Assembly: GCA_021464245.1 (NCBI GenBank)
Contig: JADCRB010000031.1
Location: 124,001-188,000 of the forward strand
Direction: 5' to 3'
DNA length: 64,000 nt
From: Carallia brachiata
Taxonomy: Eukaryota; Streptophyta; Magnoliopsida; Malpighiales; Rhizophoraceae
A model generated the notes under the pieces. That model saw only the letters and a program-made list of their open reading frames with translations. It did no database searches and was not told the origin of the DNA. Shown here piece by piece: positions 46,639-58,815 of this stretch. The translations under genes were made by a program, and so were the position numbers. Positions within the stretch are counted from its first letter, which is position 1, and each line of letters opens with the position of its first letter.

Positions 46639-49600
46639 TTTATTGCTGGAAAGTCACTCATGTTAGGTATGGCACGGCACATGCACAAAAAAAAGGGAGA
46701 ATATTTTGAGATGCTTCTTTGCTAATTAGTCGTTGGATGTATCGTTTGTCAGTCTTTTCGTGTTGTAGTTTTCAGAAAAAGATGATTGAAAAGATTTTTT
46801 CTCCTATCAAATTTAATAGGGAGGCAAAGATTCGTCCGATTAGATTTGGAATTAAATTTTTTTTGTTGTTGTTGTTCTACTTTCATACTTATTAGCTCTA
46901 ATTGTTTAAGGGCCAAAAAAAAACAAAAAATTTAAAGGTAGCAACACAAAATTCTAATACAAAGTTGGTTTGCAGGACATACAAAGGAAACTTCAAATTA
47001 TATCTAAATCTAACATTAAGCTAGAGCCAATACATAGTCCATAGAGTTAATTTAGTACACATCTAATGGTTAAGCAGCTTGAATGTTTTGCCCCAAACCC
47101 ACACAGAATCAGCAACCTACGCTCTGGGTTTCGTAACTTTGTTTTGGAAGATTATGTAATTTTATTTTTCTTTACGTAAATTCCAATAAATGGAAGCAAC
47201 GATCATGAAACTAAATTTCTTAGGCCTACCAAAAACTCTTAGAAAGGCAGTAGTGAAGCATCAAATGGGTTTGAATCCTTGCGATCGCAACAAAACAAGA
47301 GACAAATATTAGCGAAGATCATCCATGTTTATCCTTTTGTGTTTGTTTGCGGTAAAGAATTGCATAATATATGGATAAAAACTTACTTGACGAGTCATTT
47401 TTAGTTTAGTGTTTCAGAGTGTTATATCACCTTTTAGGTTCTGAGTCCGTTCGGGAGCGATGAAGTAAGTACAAAGTAAAAGATGCACGACGACGTTTTG
47501 CAGCCTAAAGGGAAAGCGTTCCAATTGGCCTTTTAACACCTATCCAAACCATTTTTTTTCTTTCTGAAAACCCCTTTATAGTATCTTGGGCCAATTTATG
47601 TTTTCACGAGACAGAGATGGTGATTGGTTTGGTTCTTTTGGGAGGTGCTAATTACTGTGACAGAAGTAGTGTTGGCTGAAAGGGCTGCAGTTTGGCTGCT
47701 TTTAGTAGGGTGATTGGTTTGGCTGCTGTTTGTTGAAATCCTCTCTAAGCCATTCCGAAAAAATAACTTTGAACTACTTTGGAGGTAAAATAACTTTGAC
47801 TTTCTTTTCAGATTAAACAGTTATTAATAAATAATATCTAAATGAAATTTTAGTAGTAACTAATATAATTGAAAATCAAGAAAATTAAAATTTGAATCTC
47901 AATTGCACTCCGAGTCCCTCCTCACTCCCCTCCCCCATATGATGTTATTGACGTTTCTACAGACAAAAAAGTAATGTTCTAAATCAAAATACTCTCATGA
48001 TATTCCTTTAAATTTTATTTTTTTTCAGCCCATACTTTCACGATCTACGCTAAAAAATGAATAATCGATCAGTTTTTTTTCGTCTCAAGTCCAATCAGAG
48101 TGGTTTGATTGGTTATATCCACAAACTCTTACGTTCGTCGTGGTTTCGAAATTAATTAGTTGGATTTCTTTTATCAAGGATTGAACTTTCCCTTTACTTT
48201 GAACCCCACAATATTTCCTAGTGTTTGGAGTTGCTTTTCCTTGCGAAGTAGAATTAGAATTTATTTTTTAATTGTTGAATTAAAATTTATTAATATGTAA
48301 GACTTAATTTATTTATGATATATATATGTATATTGATTTATAAAGGAGATGATAACCCATATCTGTGAGGGAAAGCTGACATGTGAACTCGTCAGCACGC
48401 ATAAATAGTATGGGAACACAACAATTAGCCAATTGGACTAAAATTTGAAGCCTCTTTTACAATTACAAGATTTTTGAAATGGAGGCCACCTCGGCTAGAA
48501 GAGCACTACATTCCTGGAATCAAAACCTCAGATCCCACTTTCAGAATTTTTCTAGAGGGGGGCTCCTTGCCCCCTTTCAGGCCGGTTGGCCATCTAGGCT
48601 TTGTCCGGATGGCTACCGGCAGAGTGTTAAAACATTTTTTTAATATTTGTTAATTTTACTCATTTTTTTAATATAACTTATTTATGGTTTTATATCATGT
48701 AAATTTAATTTTTTATTTTTTAATTTAAATAGATTAACTTATTTTATAATGATAATGTAAGATAATGAGTAAATTCTATTTACTAAAAAATATATGAGCC
48801 AAATTAGAGATCTCGTCTTTCTCTGTAACAAATTGCGAATGAGTATTTTTTGATACAGACGAGGGTCCCCGACACATTGATAGGTTTCTTTTCAGGAGCA
48901 AAAAAATGGGATGCCATTGGCAGCAAAGTCAAGGACTCATTTTTCTTTCAAAGATTTTCAAATCATGGGTGCCAAAAGCGATGCAATGCAAATTCTTTTT
49001 TATGGATTTCTCCAGCTTTGCAGACTAAACACACAGGCAGAACCCCAATTATTTCTTCAGGATTCTAGTATTCCTTTTTTCCCTGCACTTTAGGTGTTGA
49101 AATTTTCACCCAAAATAGAATCACTTTGCTCTAGATAGAGACGTGCACTCAAATTAAAATCATTTGTTTTGGGTTGTATAGCATATTTGAATCTTCCCGC
49201 TCACATGGACTAGAGAAAGGATTGTCCAATAAATTATTGAAACAAAAGCTATAGATGCAGCCTAGATTATATGATGATTTTCAAAGATATATAACTAAAT
49301 TTAAGTTTCACAATAGTTCGAAACTAATGTGAAATAATAATAAATTAAACTAAATAAAATAATATAAACAAACATCAAGGAAAGGAAAGAATCAAATTTT
49401 GATTCCTTTTTGTTTCTTAAAAATGAAAAATTTATTCCTATAGTAAAAAATGTTTACATTAACTAGACAACTTTTCCTTGATTAAGTATTTGGCCAATGA
49501 ATTATTATGGAAATTAGTATTGGATAATGAGATACAAAACATAAAACGTGAAAGAATTTGACATTGTATAGTGTTGTTATTTCTAATTAGGTACAAGTCA

Positions 49601-52600
49601 ATAATATCTCACATTAATTTACAAGTTTAATGAAATTAGGGTTTAAATTCTATAGATATTAATAAATCTGATTCTCTCTGCAAACTTGCATATTAACTTA
49701 CATAACAATAATAGCATGAAACTCAATTTAATCAATTAAGATTCAGTACATGTTATACGTTATTCAATTCATATAATTATTCACATACCTTTAAAGCTCG
49801 TGCAATGTGCAGATTACATCCTAGTGTTAGTATGTATTACCAAAGCTTTGAGAAAACTTAGTTGTTCTCCTTTTGCCATGTTGTTAATTTTGCTTATATG
49901 GCGACATTTGCTTATTTGAAGAGTTTCTTAGTAATAGTTCAATATTTGACATTAATTCAATTGTTAATTTGTAGTCTTTCTTAATATTTAGATCGAATTA
50001 TGATTTCAAAAAGAACATCTTAATGAAGCGGAATTTTATCTAGCTAATTAATAATTATTGAAAATTTTGTTTAAGGATATAAACTTAAAAAAATTCGACA
50101 GTGTATTATTATTTATTTATAATTATTCAATTTAGTTCTAAAGAAAAAAAAGAAAAAAAAAACTATTTAATTCCTCTTAGAGGGTAAAAAAAGAATGTAT
50201 TATTCACAATTTCTTTTTTACTTAGAAAGAAAAATAATATTTCAAATTTAAGTCTTTCTTCACTTTTTTTAAAATAAAATACAAGTAAAAATATATTCTT
50301 TATTAGATATAATAAACTCGCGCATCACAGAATCCTGTATATTTAATCATGTTTCAAAGGACGGCATATTTGTGAAATACTAGATTATTTACCTGAAAGT
50401 ATGATATCGAGCAAGAATATGATACCAGACAAGAAATAGAGATATACAAGCAACCTTTTCCTTATGGCAACAGCTTGTCAATTAGTACAAGAAAAGTAAT
50501 GGATCCCGCAAGCTGCTTGGTCACAAAATAAGCAAAATAAAATGCCCAAAAGCAACTACAGAAACATAAATGGAGAAAAAAAATAAATAAAAAATAGAAT
50601 TGACAGCTTACAAGTTTATTAAGAAAAATTGTGTTGAACATAACGTATAATAGGCTGAACCGTTATACTAAACCTACGGAAGAATATACATTTTAATGCT
50701 CAGTAATGGTCACTAGCTACTATCATAAATATGCACGCTCAAATGTACGTTTAATCATATCATATGATTTAATAAGAATTTAAACTCATAACCTTATAAC
50801 GTGAACCAACTCTCTAAACATTAAATCAATCTGTAGTTTTTTATAACAAAAAAAAATGGGGAGGGAAACGTGGATGGAAAAAGCAGCCTGCCAATTCTAT
50901 GAATCCAAAACCCAACAGTAAATGTCTAATTATTTTACAGAGAAAAAGAAACAACTTAAAATATTTATAAAAAAAAAAAAAAAAAAAAAAAAGGCTGCAC
51001 AACATGCTTAGAACACTGAATGAGTTTTTTTTTGGTTTAGAACACTAAATGATTGTGGGCATGACAGTATGTATGGAGACGTGGACGGTGTCAGAGGAGC
51101 CCAGTAGTTTGGGCAGGCCCAAACCTTCAAAAATTTTATTTTATACCCAAGCAAATATTATTTTGGAACCTTTGAAATCTCGTATTTGCCTCTTAAAAAT
51201 TCTAAATAATTTTATCATAAAGACACGTAAAATAATGAAGGGTTAGACATGGATCCATTAATATATCGCCAGTCCCACAACTTATGTAATTGAGAAATAT
51301 TATGTAGTGATATTTAGATAAAAATTAAATTGTAACAAAATGATATGAGTTGTTATATAATTAAAATTTAAAAAAAAATAATTAAACTGTTAAATTTTAT
51401 AGACAAACTACACAACTATTATATTATGGTATAAATTTATGTTGCACAGTAAAACTTTATGTTATTTCCTAATGCATTGTGCTTCATGGCCTGCCACCTC
51501 TTCTCCCTTTGTTTCCAAATTTCCGCGAGTTTCCCCGGGTCAATTTCCATTAATATGGGAGCTATTACATCTCTATAGACTGACGAGGACTGCTACAGCA
51601 TCAAAAAATTTTGTATTTAAAATTTTGTTTGAATATTTGAGGTTTCGATTTTTTATAATTATTACAGTATTTTTATGACAAAAAAATAAAAAAAATTTAT
51701 TATAAAAAATATTATAATAATTATAAAAATTTAAATTTTCATTATAGTTAGACAAAATTTTAGACTCAAAAATTTCTTGTGTCCTACTTCCTACTTTTTG
51801 TCGGGACTGACGTAGGGAGCTTTTCTATACATCGTTTAGGGTGTATTTGTTGTGCCATGCAAAGAAAATTAGAGAAAGAAAAGTATAATTATTATTTTAT
51901 ATTTTTTTTTATTTTTTATATTATTCTAAATAATTTTATTTTTTATGTATTTTTTCTCTCACAAATTATTATTTATTTTTTCTTTCACTATATTTTTTTT
52001 CTCTTCATTTTTTTATCACTTCAAATAATTTTATTTTCTCTTCATTTTTTTTCTCATAAATTATTATTCATTTTTTCTTTTATTATACTTTTATTCTCTT
52101 CACTTTCTTCACCACTTCAAATAACTTTATTTTCTCTTTATTTTTTTTTCTTTTCTCCTTCTTTTCTAACCCTTCTACTCACTCCTAATACAGCGCATAG
52201 ATTTGGGCTGGGTACACGGAGGGAGACATTAGCATTGGTCAAAGTTACGTGATGTCATCTATGTTAAAAAATTATTTTTAAAATTAATTCCAATTTTTCC
52301 CTGAAGATTATTGCATGCGCATTACTACAACTTAAAATGTATAAAAATGCTGCCTCAAATGTGCATCAAGGCACTATTTAGTTTTTTAACAGATCGTACA
52401 TATTTGAAGCAGTCTTGTTATACATTCGAAGCGGTTGATTATACATGCGTTCATTTTTTGGCGAAAAGAATGAATTTTCAAGAAGATGGAGTTGAATAAT
52501 TTTTACAAAAGAAGCAGGCTTGGTTGCATGGCATAGCCCTCAAATTAGCATGGTATTCGACAATTTAATGGCTGTGGAGAGAAAGGAACGAAGGACAACA

Positions 52601-53922
52601 TGGAGACACTCGTCCAAGTTTCTTAACCCCGGCGTTGTTTATGATATTGAGGCTGACAGAGTACGTTAACCTTTTGTGTGCATTGAACTGTACGGGAGAA
52701 CAGATCAAAACTATCATTGGAACGACGGAATTATACTTGTGAATATGAAAGTCTGGATCTTAACCATCCTTCTTTCATGTTGATCCTGCACATTACTAAA
52801 ACACTACCACCTCCACATTAAGAGGGTGTTGACCACTGTGAGATATTTTTTTTAATGTTAGATTTCAGTATTCAATAATCACATTAGCCTCCAACTAATC
52901 CGATTCAGATTTCTGTTAAACGTCTTACAGAAGAGAGCTCTCCCAACGCTATTTTTTTTTTTTTATCTATAAGACTCATATATAATATTTCATTTAAGGA
53001 GAACCAAACTCTTTCCATTCGAACCAACGGTCCATTGTGGCAGATACTAACTCTGCTTATACAGCAGCGATGAAAGTTTCTCCAGGCATGAAAGCCCTTG
53101 TGCAACCATCAACGATATAATTTCACAGGAAAAGGCAGCAAATAAAGCAGAGTTTCGTCTCACTGTGGAGATTAATTTGCTGGAAGCTGTTGATTTCGGT
53201 TCGGGATATACAAAAATATTATTAACCATGGAGATACATAAATTTTCTTGTGGTGGTGCCTCAGTTTCATATGAAGTTCAATTTTTGGTTGTTCAGCCTG
53301 TACTGCTTTCCTTTCCGGGGAAAACAGAAGGGACACAGAGTTACAACTGCTTAAGGAAATTTTGTTGCAAGGTCTTCTTCATGTAATAAGACATCATTCT
53401 ACATTAAAACAAACAGCAATATAAATTAACCAACAAGAAGAAACCCCTAATACCAAATTTATTTGGGGGGGTGGGGTTTGAGATTTGAGATTACTCCTCG
53501 AAACATAACCGTACCTTTTGTTTTGGATCATTGTAATTTAAAAGATCAACAATCCAACATACATGTTAGGATGTGTGGGGATGAAAGGCACTGCACTACA
53601 GAACAAAGAATAAACAAGCTTCCAGTATTGCAACAAAAGTCAGAACACTTCAAAAACAGTGTGTTCAGACCTACATTAGCAGTTTGATTGGTTGCAACGA
53701 CGATCTTGCCCGAGGCATACATGGAAATTTCTAGAAAATTCAACATTCAAGTCTACGAGGATGCATTTGATGTCGACAACACCAATCACGAGCCAGCCTC
53801 CATGATCATCTTTTTTATTGAACAAGAAATTAAATGTGAGCAAGTATCGAAACAATAAGCGAACACCAAATATCTTACCCTGCAAGTGAAATGTTCACAG
53901 GACTGGTAACTTACCAACTTTT
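46639..53922. other. Long intergenic region, no gene recognised
   Basis: About 7.3 kb. It begins with the DC1 promoter. Near 47620-47740 the phrase GTGATTGGTTTGG occurs twice about 95 bp apart, in a possible remnant of a miniature element. A GC-richer patch lies at 48.48-48.63 kb. An A22-A24 run lies near 50970. The block 51832-52196 (GTGTATTTGTTG to CTAATACAGC) is a pyrimidine-rich AT stretch that opens a 157 aa frame of low complexity and may be a decayed hAT-like element. Frames around 52905-53885 have no known domain. Confidence 0.4.
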
Positions 53923-55514
53923 CTAGCCACCGACTGCAGTCAAGAATTTTCTCTTGCTTGTTGGATCTTCATGCAAGACAGCAATATCTTGCACCTTTTC
54001 AAGAAGCTCCTCCAGCTGATTCACGCCAAACTTTTGATAGTCAAGTTGTTTCTTGTACCGTTGCTGGTACATTGCCTCGAAATAACCCAAGAAAATGCGA
54101 CAAGAGTAGCTCACGAGAATCTCCTGTAACTCACGCTTAAATTCCTTGAGGCTGTGGCCATCAAGCAGGTTTAGCTGCTGTACCTGTGGTAGGTTTTCTT
54201 TGGTTTTTCCTTTCCTCAAGCTCCTCAAGTGATACCCTTTCCTCTTCTGAGAACTCATCTGAAGAGGCAGCACCCGCCACATCATCCAAATTCTCCCCCG
54301 AGTCCCCTTTGCTTTATTATCCTTCCTTTCAAGTACTAAGGGAGGTGCACTTGGGCTTGCTTTCCAGTTTCGAAGGTAGACAAATTTTTTCCACCTTTGC
54401 CATCTATGGCCATTGCATCACCCATCTTCTTAAAAAGATTTACAAGCTTGGAAACCCCATACTCTGACACATAAAGAAGGCGTCCATAGAGCTTCTGATA
54501 CTCTGCAGGAACACGGGTTAGAGGCAGACATCCACCTGAAAGTTCAAGCAACTTTACCAGCTGTACCTTGAGGCCATTTATATCCCCAGGCTGTACCCAC
54601 ATTGCAGAATGATTTTGATCATCATATGAGACGTTACCTAATGAAACTTCATTCAAGCCAGATGGAAGACTCTGAGACCTCATACTCGTTGGGAAACAAG
54701 GCATGGCTATCGAAGAACTACTGTTGTATGCAGACAAAGACTGTGACACTACGCAGAAATCTCTGGAGGTGTAAAAGGTCTGTGGGATCCCTCTATATTC
54801 AATTGCCTCTTCTTCATTTTGGCCATCAATGTTGTCATTTATATGGCAACCCATGAGAAATCCAGCAATGTCGGCTGGTCCACCATAAGAAGGCATGAAA
54901 GCCTTTGAGGGTTTCACAAAGCCTTCCCCACGGGCCACACTAGACCAGTCCCACACAAACTTACCAGCATTGGTAAGGGCAGATGAGACGCCCACCCCAG
55001 AAGGGATGACAAGGATCACAGTGTATCCACGTTGTCCAAGTATGTGAAGTGCAGGGGCAAAGTCAACATCCCCAGAGATAAGCATGATTGAAGAAGGTGG
55101 GGGATTGTCAAGGGCAAAAAGAAACATGTCGACCAAAATAGCCTTATCAGCAGCATCCTTTCTACCATTTGGAACATCAATGAGCCTAACTCCAGTTCTC
55201 TGGCAACCCTCTCTAAGTCGTCTAGGAAAAGAATTGAAATCACCATAGGCAGAAAAAGTCATCACAGCTCCTTTAACGACAGGGTGTACTCGCAAAGCCA
55301 TTCTGATATTGCCAGCCACATCTTCAGCGCGGACATCACTGGGGACACGGCAGTTCTCAATGTCCCAAAGGATGGCCACAGGACCATCCAAAGATCCACG
55401 AACCTGCTGATTCAAACATAACTGGTCCGTAGGAGTAATCGAATCTGCCACATTTACTCTCTGTTCAGAGGAATCTGACGGCACAATTGATGATGATGCA
55501 GTCGCATTAGCCAT
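53923..55514 (-). CDS. NYN-domain ribonuclease-like protein with OST-HTH/LOTUS domains, three frameshifts
   Basis: A single coding exon of 1592 nt; restoring the frame gives 1593 nt, 530 aa. The start is MANATASSS; the codon before it is GTG. Residues about 45-195 form a NYN/PIN-like domain ([54 protein letters not shown]), with the acidic residues of WDIEN, KDAADK and SGDVDF in place for metal binding. A first OST-HTH/LOTUS unit runs from [19 protein letters not shown] to [14 protein letters not shown] and a second from [20 protein letters not shown] to [10 protein letters not shown]. This is the architecture of animal MARF1 and plant 'putative endonuclease' proteins; RNA cleavage is likely but untested here. 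Breaks: A6 run (54385-54390, -1), G5 run (54295-54299, -1), A5 run (54204-54208, +1). The flanking sequence is family-like in each frame. Confidence 0.87.
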
Positions 55515-57078
55515 CACTGCCGTTACCTGTTCTCAACGGGTTATAAAGATGCCTGTGGCAGACCAGGAGAATATTTATGAGACTAAACATCATACATTCA
55601 CAAGATGATCCTGATAGTACATCAAAAGCGCTAAACAATAATAAAGATCTTAACAATACTCGAGTGCTTAAAGAAAACAGTTAATCAAAAAATCATAACT
55701 TACAATTTCATATTGGCAAGAACGACCATGATACAAGAAAAAACATTAAGACCCAATAATCAAACAAATCTCAAAGCAATTGGGAGATATTTACATCAGA
55801 CCAACAATTTCCAAAATAAGTTCAAAAAGGAAATTAAAAGGAATTCCTTTATGTGCGATACAAATCACAGAAAAGATTGGGACTTGGGGAACAAAGATCC
55901 AATCCGAAGGCTTAGAACTAAACTCAATCGAGTTAAGGATCCAAAACAAAAGAATCCATTTTTTTTCAAAAATTTGACAGGATTTTCAGAGCAACGCTCT
56001 AGCCTCACCACACCACTAAAGACTAAATCTTTCTCCAGTTTAACATCAAATCAGCATTCAATTGTAATCACAGATAAGAATTAACATTAATATTGGAAAA
56101 ATAACAGACAAATTAAAGAAAAATAATAAAAAAACCCCACCTTCGTCATATGGAAACCAAAGACTTCTCTATAAAATTACCGTTCCAAATGGCCCCATCA
56201 ACCCCAAGAACCCAAAAAGGGTATGATTCTTCTGAACCCCCCAAACATAAAAAAAAAAACAGAACTTGTGGATGACAAAACGAATATATACAAAGATGGA
56301 CCCAGAAATTTTTCCTGTTTTGTGGGTATTTGAGTGAGAGACCTGGGGATAAAGAAAACTCAAGAAAGGAAGAAGCTTGGCTTTTTTTTTTTTTTCTTTG
56401 CCTTCTTCTTTTTGTGGATTTGGCTTGTCAAGTGACTCTTGCCAAAATTTTATTTGAGGGCTTTTGAGTAAGGTTATTAATTAATCTGACAATGAAATAG
56501 TGAGGTCCGCACCGCACGCACCCAGGCAAGAAAAGTAAAAGATAGCAAGGCTTGCTTTTGCTTTCTTTTTTAATTTTTAGTTTTTCTTTAAATTATTAAA
56601 TATTTAATTTATTAAATTAATTAATTTAGTCTCGTCCAAATAAAATTTTTAAATGTGATAAAAATCTTTTAATAAATATTTAATATGACTATATTTTTAA
56701 ATTTTAAATTTAAAATATCTGATTAAGTAATAATATATTATTATCATTTGTACCAACATTCGTTTCTACCAATGTAGTATTTGCTTTTCTATTAGTTTAC
56801 TTTATTATTTTTCCAAACTTTCCGTCTACCAATGTAGTATTTGCAACAAATTGTTTTTTTTTTTTATATAGTTTTGATGGTAAATATCGAAAACAAACTT
56901 AGACTATGAAAATAATAGCTAAACGCGGGCAAGTATTCGAATTTGATGCATATATTTGTTAGATATTAAATTTAATTATAAATTTTATAAGTTCTTATAA
57001 TTTTTTTATAACATTAATTTATAATGTACAATAATATTAAAATTGATGTATAACAAAAATATAAAATATGTGTAAAAA
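55515..57078. other. 5' leader, probable leader intron and promoter of the NYN gene, then spacer
   Basis: On the minus strand GAGAACAG|GTAACGGCAGTG sits just before the start codon and looks like a splice acceptor, so a leader intron is likely. The first leader exon may lie near 56.3-56.4 kb. Frames on either strand here are not conserved. Beyond 56.6 kb the DNA is AT-rich and carries a faint match to the 24.0 kb repeat body (ATCTGATTAAG, then ATCATTTGTACCAACATTCG). Confidence 0.5.
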
Positions 57079-57568
57079 AAGATATGCAATTTTTTGATTT
57101 TAAAAATTTACACTTTTTACATATAAGACTTAAATTTTTTTGATATTTCATTTAAATTTTAAATTTTTTGATTTTTTGTTAAATTAATCTATTTGTTTAT
57201 GAAAAGTGATCAATTTATTAATAAATGAGTTTAATTTAATAAAAATTATTAAAAAAATATTACATACGCGAATTAAATATTTTTTCTATTTATAAATATG
57301 TATATTACATATTTTAATAAAAATAATTTTTGTTATAACGTGCACATTTTTTGTTAAAAAAGTATCCAATTAGTATATTTAATCTTTTTTAAAATAATTT
57401 TTGTAAGATTAAAATTATTTTTTTAATAAATTAATCATTTTTCGTCAACATATGAATTGATTTAGTAAAAAAAATAAAAAAAATTTAAAATTTAAATAAA
57501 ATTTTTTAAAAAATAAAATTTATATATAAAAAAATATAAAATTTTAAAACTTAAAGAATACATATTCC
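57079..57568. mobile_element. MITE-3, Mutator-type miniature element, degenerate
   Basis: About 490 bp. The right end in reverse complement reads GGAATATGTATTCTTTAAG and the left reads AAGATATGCAATTTTTTG. The interior follows MITE-1 and MITE-2 (TAAATTAATCATTTTTCGTC; GCGAATTAAATATTTTTTC). The flanks match at only about six of nine bases, so the exact borders are less sure. Confidence 0.55.
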
Positions 57569-58030
57569 TATAAATAAATAATCATATCTTTCTCTACGCC
57601 GATAAATTTCCGTATTCAACTATCAAACCTCTTTACCTCATCGCCTCTGTTTGTTGTGTAGAGCTGAGGAGACGCTCGGTAGTCGCTGTCAAGGCAAAAG
57701 TCTTCCATTGGACTCTTCGTCAAAGAATTTGGTGAAAATAAATTTGCATGAGTCCAGTTACGTGAATATTAAAATAGAAGACGCGGATTGATAACGTTAG
57801 TACACGTTTATAGAGAAGAAAATTAGACTGTAGTGACTTGTATTTTATGTTATTTCTCAATATTAGAGATTCTCTATTTTTTATTATTCACCTCTTAATT
57901 TACTTAGAATTATTGTTGAGGATCAAATTAGTATTTCTTATTATAGGAATATTATTATTTAACTTAAGTTTTGCTCTCCTTATAAACCAAAAAAAAAAAA
58001 GACACAGAGAAGGAGAAAATAAGAAAATTT
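57569..58030. other. Spacer, no gene seen
   Basis: Contains a less AT-rich patch at 57.60-57.80 kb. The plus-strand frame 57838-58092 (84 aa) is hydrophobic and A/T-driven. I do not consider it a gene. Confidence 0.4.
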
Positions 58031-58032
58031 TT

Positions 58033-58180
58033 TTGCGTAATCAACTAATTTATTTATGTAATAAGATACCTAATTTTTATAATAAAAATTAGATAAAAAA
58101 ATATTTTTAAATTTTATTATAATAATTTAACATTTTATTATATAAATAACTCAATTAGTTATAAAAAAAAAATATTCGTC
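58033..58180. mobile_element. Small AT-rich inverted-repeat element
   Basis: The left arm GTAATCAACTAATTTATTTA is matched by the reverse complement of the right arm, ATAACTAATTGAGTTATTTA. Similar arms occur near 58.66-58.81 kb and 6.77-6.90 kb, suggesting a family. No clear target duplication. Confidence 0.4.
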
Positions 58181-58459
58181 TTCTTTGCGTCTTCTTTTTT
58201 CTGTACACCTATATTTGCTTTTGCTGGATTTGCATTTATGGAGTATTTTTTCTAACATGCATAATTCTTTTTAATGGAATGTTAATAACATTCATAATAC
58301 AAAGACGATAAATTAATTAATAATAACATTGTTATTATTATTATATAATAACATTTATATTTTATCTCTTTTCTCCCCATTTCTTATCAAGAGAGGAAGA
58401 GAGAAGAGAGGTACAGGATTTTTAATTCTTATAATTAAAGGACTCTGGCCGCCTTGTCC

Positions 58460-58530
58460 CTCTTTAATATAATATAATATATAAGGTGGGGTTGGTAGCC
58501 ACGTCACGTGTTTCCAACGGTCAGATTGTA
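58460..58530 (-). promoter_or_regulatory. Promoter-like block with G-box/ABRE pair and TATA, no gene attached
   Basis: On the minus strand ACCGTTGGAAACACGTGACG leads into GTGGC, combining a G-box-type CACGTG and an ACGTGGC ABRE. A TATA-like TTATATATTATATTATATTA follows about 20 bp downstream, then a CT-rich leader-like stretch to about 58375. No conserved reading frame follows on that strand. Confidence 0.35.
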
Positions 58531-58654
58531 CAGGCAGACACAAACCGGACTCCAAGTTGGTCCTGATTACTGAGCACAGTGCTTCCCTCCGTATGGGAAT
58601 TCCCAACCCGTAATGGACTCTGAAAAATTACGTGTACGCAAAAAAAAATAAATG

Positions 58655-58815
58655 AGAGAGTCAATATCTGAGATTATTTATATAATTAATTTATTTATTT
58701 ATTTAATAATATAATTAATTATTATAATAAAATTTAAAAATATTTTTATTATAAAAATTAAATACCTTATTATATAAATAATTGAATAAATGATCTCACG
58801 AGTCGACTCTTATAT
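58655..58815. mobile_element. Small AT-rich inverted-repeat element, second copy
   Basis: The left arm AGAGTCAATATCTGAGATTA matches the reverse complement of the right arm, AGAGTCGACTCGTGAGATCA. The arms continue as ATTTAT...AATTA. It is a short stem-loop-forming element of about 160 bp. Confidence 0.45.

Noticed and set aside
47265..47285. GGGTTTGAATCC as a tRNA T-loop
   Set aside because: No matching acceptor, D or anticodon arms could be folded around it.
51779..52252. A 157-codon plus-strand frame
   Set aside because: It is a low-complexity Phe/Ile/Leu translation of a T-rich tract with no conserved features.
54336..54466. NYN protein ending at the in-frame stop ([13 protein letters not shown]...), a 392 aa product
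   Set aside because: One base added to the A6 run restores [19 protein letters not shown], followed by the second LOTUS unit; the shorter end is a frameshift product.
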